This document shows, piece after piece, positions 60,673 to 64,000 of a stretch of DNA of 64,000 nt (position 1 is its first letter; each line of letters opens with the position of its first letter). The DNA comes from Ananas comosus (Eukaryota; Streptophyta; Magnoliopsida; Poales; Bromeliaceae), in the NCBI RefSeq assembly GCF_001540865.1, contig NC_033626.1:549356-613355 (forward strand), read 5' to 3'. Under the pieces are notes generated by a model. That model was not told the DNA's origin and made no database searches. It worked only from the letters and a program-made list of their open reading frames with translations. The translations under genes and the position numbers were made by a program.

Positions 60673-61590
60673 AATGGTTAAACTAATTACACGGTGTCCG
60701 CAGGGAGCCCCCCCGACCCACATAATATTTTCCCGATAAAAGAACAAAAATAAAAATAACAAACTATAACAAGCCCATGAAACAAGCTAAAAATAACAAA
60801 ATAAAATTTTTTTTAAAAAAAAAGAATAGCGGCACATCCATCTCCAAGGAAAAAGCTAAAAAAAAATATATTAAAAAAAAAATTTCGCAGAGGAAAAAAA
60901 ACGATTATCTACCGCCGCTTTAAAATTCGTGACGCTTGCTATTGCGAATTTTGAAGTTTTTTTTCTTTTTCCTTAAAAGGAAAATTCATCTTAAGTTTTT
61001 AAGTTTTTCTTTTTTTTAAGCTTTTCTTAAGAGAAGAAGAAGAAGAAGAAGAAGAAAAGAGAAATATATAGCACATCCATCTCCCCAAAAAAAAAAAAAA
61101 AAAGCAAAATGCGAGAGAGCAGAGAGGAGCAGTCAGCAGCAGAAGAAGAAGAAGAATGGCCATGGCCGGGCGGGCGGCCGGCGGACGGCGGACCTCATGA
61201 TGTTGACGCGGAGGTGGGCGCGGAGTTCGAGGAAGAGGTGGAGCATCTGGCCGAGGTCGGCGGCGTTGCCGTGCGAGTAGAGCACCGTCAGCCGCGCCCC
61301 CGGGTGCCGCCAGAACGCCGCCACCACCCGTTCGCTCGCCCGCGGTCTCCACCGCCCGCACCTCCGCCTCCCCCTCCCCTCCCCTCCCCCTCCCCCTCCT
61401 TCCCTTCCCCCCTCCCCCCGACATCGACATCGACATCGACGCCACCCGCATCCGCCCTCCTCTCTCCCTTCCTCCTCCTCCTCTCCGCCGCCGCGCCGCC
61501 GCGCGCCCTCCCGATACACCACCTCGTACGTCGCCGGCTCCGGCGGAAGAACGCGAACTTCGCCGCCACCGACGACGTCACGTTCCCCAT
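57481..61590 (-). CDS. ABHD17: ABHD17-type alpha/beta hydrolase (probable protein depalmitoylase), exon 1 frame-disrupted
   Basis: Serine hydrolase of the family that in animals removes S-palmitate from membrane proteins. Exons in transcript order: 61590-61194, 59432-59396, 58590-58354, 58261-58214, 57741-57481. The last four are intact and in frame. Catalytic triad: Ser in [12 protein letters not shown], Asp in [12 protein letters not shown], His in [25 protein letters not shown] in exon 1 and [20 protein letters not shown] across exons 2-3 are near-invariant. Exon 1 starts [15 protein letters not shown], then the family sequence ([14 protein letters not shown]) continues in a different frame. 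About one base is missing near 61541-61550, and the middle of the exon is Gly/Arg-rich and unlike the family. This may be sequencing error in a GC-rich repeat or a true lesion. Introns carry family D and C MITEs. Confidence 0.8.
57786..58150. mobile_element. Family D inverted-repeat MITE, copy 2, in a hydrolase intron
   Basis: Ends AAAACATATAGAACTTATTT and (inverted) GATAAAAACGTATAGAACTT. Inner inverted arms include TTGACTTCAAAATTTGAATG and TTAAATTTTGAAGTCAAAAT. About 365 bp, in the intron between the last two exons. Confidence 0.75.
58690..58940. mobile_element. Degenerate inverted-repeat element rich in GGAAAAC/GTTTTCC words
   Basis: In a hydrolase intron. ATTTGGTTCCTCGAAAAAGC on the left is answered by TACGAACCAAATGAACG in the interior, with many TTTTCC/GGAAAA repeats. 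Similar text occurs at 25340-25460 and 37715-38530. Edges uncertain. Confidence 0.45.
59636..59853. mobile_element. Family D MITE, copy 3, truncated by a family C element
   Basis: Carries the left arm (GAAACTTACCTGAACCATGG) and centre (TTTGACTTCAAAATTTCAAT), but the right arm breaks off after CAAAATACCATTGACA, exactly where family C text begins. Confidence 0.7.
59854..60181. mobile_element. Family C MITE, left end truncated
   Basis: Left inner arm CTTTCTCACTTTAGTACCCT; right arm ends GTGGTATTTAAAGTTTACCC, the inverse of the GGGTAAACTTCAAATACCAC terminus seen elsewhere. The first ~30 bp of the left terminus are missing at the join with family D. Lies in the first hydrolase intron. Confidence 0.7.
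60636..60671. repeat. (ATT)n microsatellite
   Basis: About 12 ATT units within the first hydrolase intron. Confidence 0.9.
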
Positions 61591-61675
61591 TCCTTCCCCC
61601 CCCCCCCCCTCTCTCTCTCTCTCTCTCCTTCGCGCGCACAATGGAGATGGAATTGGGTCGAATTGGAGAGGGGAT

Positions 61676-61708
<33 letters not shown>

Positions 61709-61865
61709 CTGTTTTTTTTTTTTTTTTTTTTTGGGTGGGGGGTTTTTAGAGGTGACTATTCTTGGTAGAGGAGGAAGGGGGCGGGGGGAGGGAGGGGAGG
61801 AAACGGAGACAGGTGGCGGGGGGAGAAATTAGTATAACCATAATAACAACTATTATTATTATTAT
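61591..61865 (-). promoter_or_regulatory. Leader and promoter region of the hydrolase gene
   Basis: On the minus strand, GA-rich tracts (the complement of CT at 61611-61627 and 61687-61710), a poly-A tract (61711-61732) and C-rich DNA precede the ATG. GA-rich leaders are common in plant promoters. No TATA box is evident. Confidence 0.4.
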
Positions 61866-62275
61866 GGGTTAATTGCATACAGGTCCCCATAAATATACTG
61901 AATTGTAAATTTCTTACTGTCAAGTTCAACTTTTATAAATTATTCATGCAAAGGTACTAATATTTTCAGATATGTTCCTCTGGTTTGTTATCGTTAAAGA
62001 ATCGTTCAAAAACTATTTATATTTCCAATTTTTCCATCATAAATATATCTCTTCAAAAGTTATAACAATATAGTATAAGAGGGATAAAAATATCAAAAAT
62101 TAATCCGGATAAAATATTTAACATATGGTTAACTAAAACTTTTATAACGGATTCTAACGGTAGGAACATATCTTAAAACATTAAAACTTTTGTAGGGATA
62201 ACTTATGAAAATTAAACTTTACAGAAATATATCTGTAATTCATTATGCTTACAGAGACCTGTATGCAATTGACCC
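61866..62275. mobile_element. Long-TIR Mutator-like MITE (family E), 410 bp
   Basis: Termini GGGTTAATTGCATACAGGTC and (inverted) GACCTGTATGCAATTGACCC. Inverted similarity extends well inward (AAGTTCAACTTTTATAAATT on the left, a matching AACTTATGAAAATTAAACTT on the right). No coding capacity. No clean 9-bp target duplication is seen, because the left flank is an ATT microsatellite. Confidence 0.75.
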
Positions 62276-63197
62276 TAATAACTATTACTGTTATTATTAG
62301 TTATTAATAATGAGTACGTTTCCTACGCTTTCACAAATACGGAGACCTCCACTTGTAAACTATTTTCAATAATGAGATATTCGATTCGACAATCGGCTTA
62401 GATAAACATAATTTACGTTATTATAATTATTTTAAAATTAAATTTTATAGTTTTTCGACATTATTTAGTGGATCTCAAAAATAACTATTTTAATGGCAGA
62501 TGTGGCACGTTTATAAATTTAACGGACGATGTAGATAATTTAAATTATATAAAATTTTAATAAAAAAATTTACTTAACATCAAAGGTAAGATTAATACTT
62601 TTGATTGAAATTCGAATCTTTTATCATTACTTTTTGTGAGATTTTTATTTTTAGCCGTTCATTTTGAGGCTACTCGTTCGCTAGGCAAACAAAGTTTAAA
62701 AAAATATAAAATTTAGTTTATAAATAGATCTAATAGTGTAGATCATATTTAACGGAGCTGATCGTTGAATTATATGTTTTATTCATCGAAAACAACTTAC
62801 AAGTACGAAGGCCATAGTATTTTTTGAAAGTGTAGGAGCACAAATCATTTATTAATTATTATTATGAATTGAGTTAGTTTACTATCGATAGCAGTTGAGC
62901 TCTTATACTTTTCAAAGCACCGGAACTCAACGTATACGTAATTGTTTAGATATCGGATAGGCGAAAGATTCATGCAGTATTAGTAAAAAAAAACTTAATG
63001 AGGCATATCGTTAATAGTACTACACGGATCTTAAGACAATCCGATAGCTAAAAAGTTATAAACTCTAATACTCACAAAAGCTCAACTCCTTTTGATTTTA
63101 TATGAATAGCATTTACTATCTATTATTGGCTATTGGATTATTACTATTCTACCTATTACCACTCAACTCTAGATATCAAATATTAAAAAAAGAGTAA
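62276..63197. other. AT-rich spacer
   Basis: No gene recognised. Words such as ACTATCGATAGCAGTTGAGC (near 62882) and CACTCAACTCTAG (near 63160) suggest another old foldback element, but its ends cannot be fixed. Confidence 0.4.
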
Positions 63198-63206
63198 AAA
63201 ATATTA

Positions 63207-63928
63207 GGGTTAATTTCATACAGGTTTCCGCAAATATGATGAATAGCAGATATATCTTTACAAAGTTCAACTTTCATAAATTATCATTACAAAAGTCTTA
63301 ATTTATTCAGATATGTCAATCTGGTTAAGATCAGTTAGAAAACTGTTAATTTTTTATAGCAGAGATGTGAAATGACAATTTTGTCCTTATCCTCTTCCTT
63401 TTCCTCTTTCTCTTCCGGCTTGGGAGCGGACGGCAGCGTCAGCGACGACGACCTTGTGGAGTTTGTCGGGGTTGCGGCCAACGGGGTTGCGGAGCTTGTC
63501 GGGGTCACGGTGTGGCCGATGCCGTCGAAGGCGCCCGTGATGACGACCCACGTGGGCACCACGACGGTGACAACGATCGGATTATCGACGACGACGACGA
63601 CGAAGAAGAAGGAGGAGAAAAGGAGGAGAAAAATGAAGATACGAAAAAGAAGAGAAGAAGAAGAAGCATGAGAGGAAGAGGAAGAGGAAGAGGAAGAAGA
63701 AGAAGTAGGAGAGGAAGATGAAGAAGGGTAAAAATATCATTTTACCTTATTAACTGATCATGGTTAAGTATTTTAACTGTAGTTAACTAGATTTTTCTAA
63801 TAGAGATTAACGGTATGGACATATCTGAATGCATTAGAACTTTTGTAGGAATAACTTATGAATGTTGAACTTTGCAGGAATATATCTGCTATTTACCATG
63901 TTTGTAGGGACCTGTATGATATTAACCC
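63207..63928. mobile_element. Family E Mutator-like element with GC-rich cargo (Pack-MULE candidate)
   Basis: 722 bp. Termini GGGTTAATTTCATACAGGT and (inverted) ACCTGTATGATATTAACCC. Long TIRs extend about 150 bp (CAAAGTTCAACTTTCATAAA left, CTTATGAATGTTGAACTTTG right). It is flanked by perfect 9-bp direct repeats AAAATATTA at 63198-63206 and 63929-63937, the hallmark size of Mutator insertions. The interior (about 63380-63740) is GC-rich, unlike the TIRs, and ends in purine repeats. It has open frames on both strands (for example PTWVVITGAFDGIGHTV on the minus strand), so it looks like captured genic DNA. No transposase is present. Confidence 0.8.
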
Positions 63929-64000
63929 AAAATATTATTTTCCAACTATCAATAGAATTCCAGCGGCATTCTTATTATTATTACATATGATTTTGGGGGG

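Noticed and set aside
61109..61768. Plus-strand Pro/Ser-rich ORF (219 codons) opposite hydrolase exon 1
   Set aside because: It is read from C-rich and CT repeat tracts; the minus strand carries the conserved [12 protein letters not shown].
63335..63721. Stand-alone protein gene at 63.4-63.7 kb
   Set aside because: The open frames lie wholly inside a TIR element, exist on both strands, and end in purine repeats; treated as transposon cargo.

Overview
The window is nuclear DNA from a flowering plant, most likely a monocot. The genes are split by GT-AG introns, several promoters carry the plant telo-box AAACCCTAA close to the start codon, and the intergenic DNA is AT-rich and full of (CT)n, (AT)n and (GA)n tracts and short inverted-repeat transposons. 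CAF1, RTF2 and the first exons of the PPR and hydrolase genes show the steep 5' GC-richness typical of commelinid-type monocots. I cannot name the species from the sequence alone. Two single N characters (29505 and 38839) probably mark assembly joins.

Eight protein genes are well supported. From left to right they are: a 21-exon gamma-tubulin complex component 2 gene (284-5866, +); a nine-exon DEAD-box RNA helicase of the RH1/DDX51 type (7267-11089, -); an intronless RTF2 gene (11599-12642, +) divergent from it across about 0.5 kb; an intronless CAF1 deadenylase (20604-21434, +); a two-exon P-class PPR gene (40272-43031, -); a DA1-type UIM/LIM ubiquitin-activated peptidase gene (47886-51577, +, 11 coding exons); an intronless LysM receptor-like pseudokinase of the NFP/NFR5 clade (54540-56390, +); and an ABHD17-type alpha/beta hydrolase (57481-61590, -) whose first exon is not in one reading frame. 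They share no operon or pathway. The window covers microtubule nucleation, RNA metabolism, replication-fork control, organellar RNA, organ-size control, chitooligosaccharide perception and depalmitoylation.

The rest is accessory DNA. From 12.6 to 20.1 kb lies AT-rich intergenic DNA with a cluster of foldback elements and one orphan promoter-like GC patch (18.9-19.1 kb). From 24.5 to 25.1 kb is a telo-box promoter and putative first exon with a duplicated start, but no recognisable protein. From about 26.0 to 37.6 kb is a complex, same-strand array of partly duplicated units. It contains a 40-55 bp core motif eight times, a monomer that ends in TGATGAC(TC)n five times, and several MITE copies. 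I cannot assign it a function; it is the most unusual part of the window. At the right edge are two long-TIR Mutator-like elements, one with a perfect 9-bp target duplication and a GC-rich cargo (a Pack-MULE candidate).
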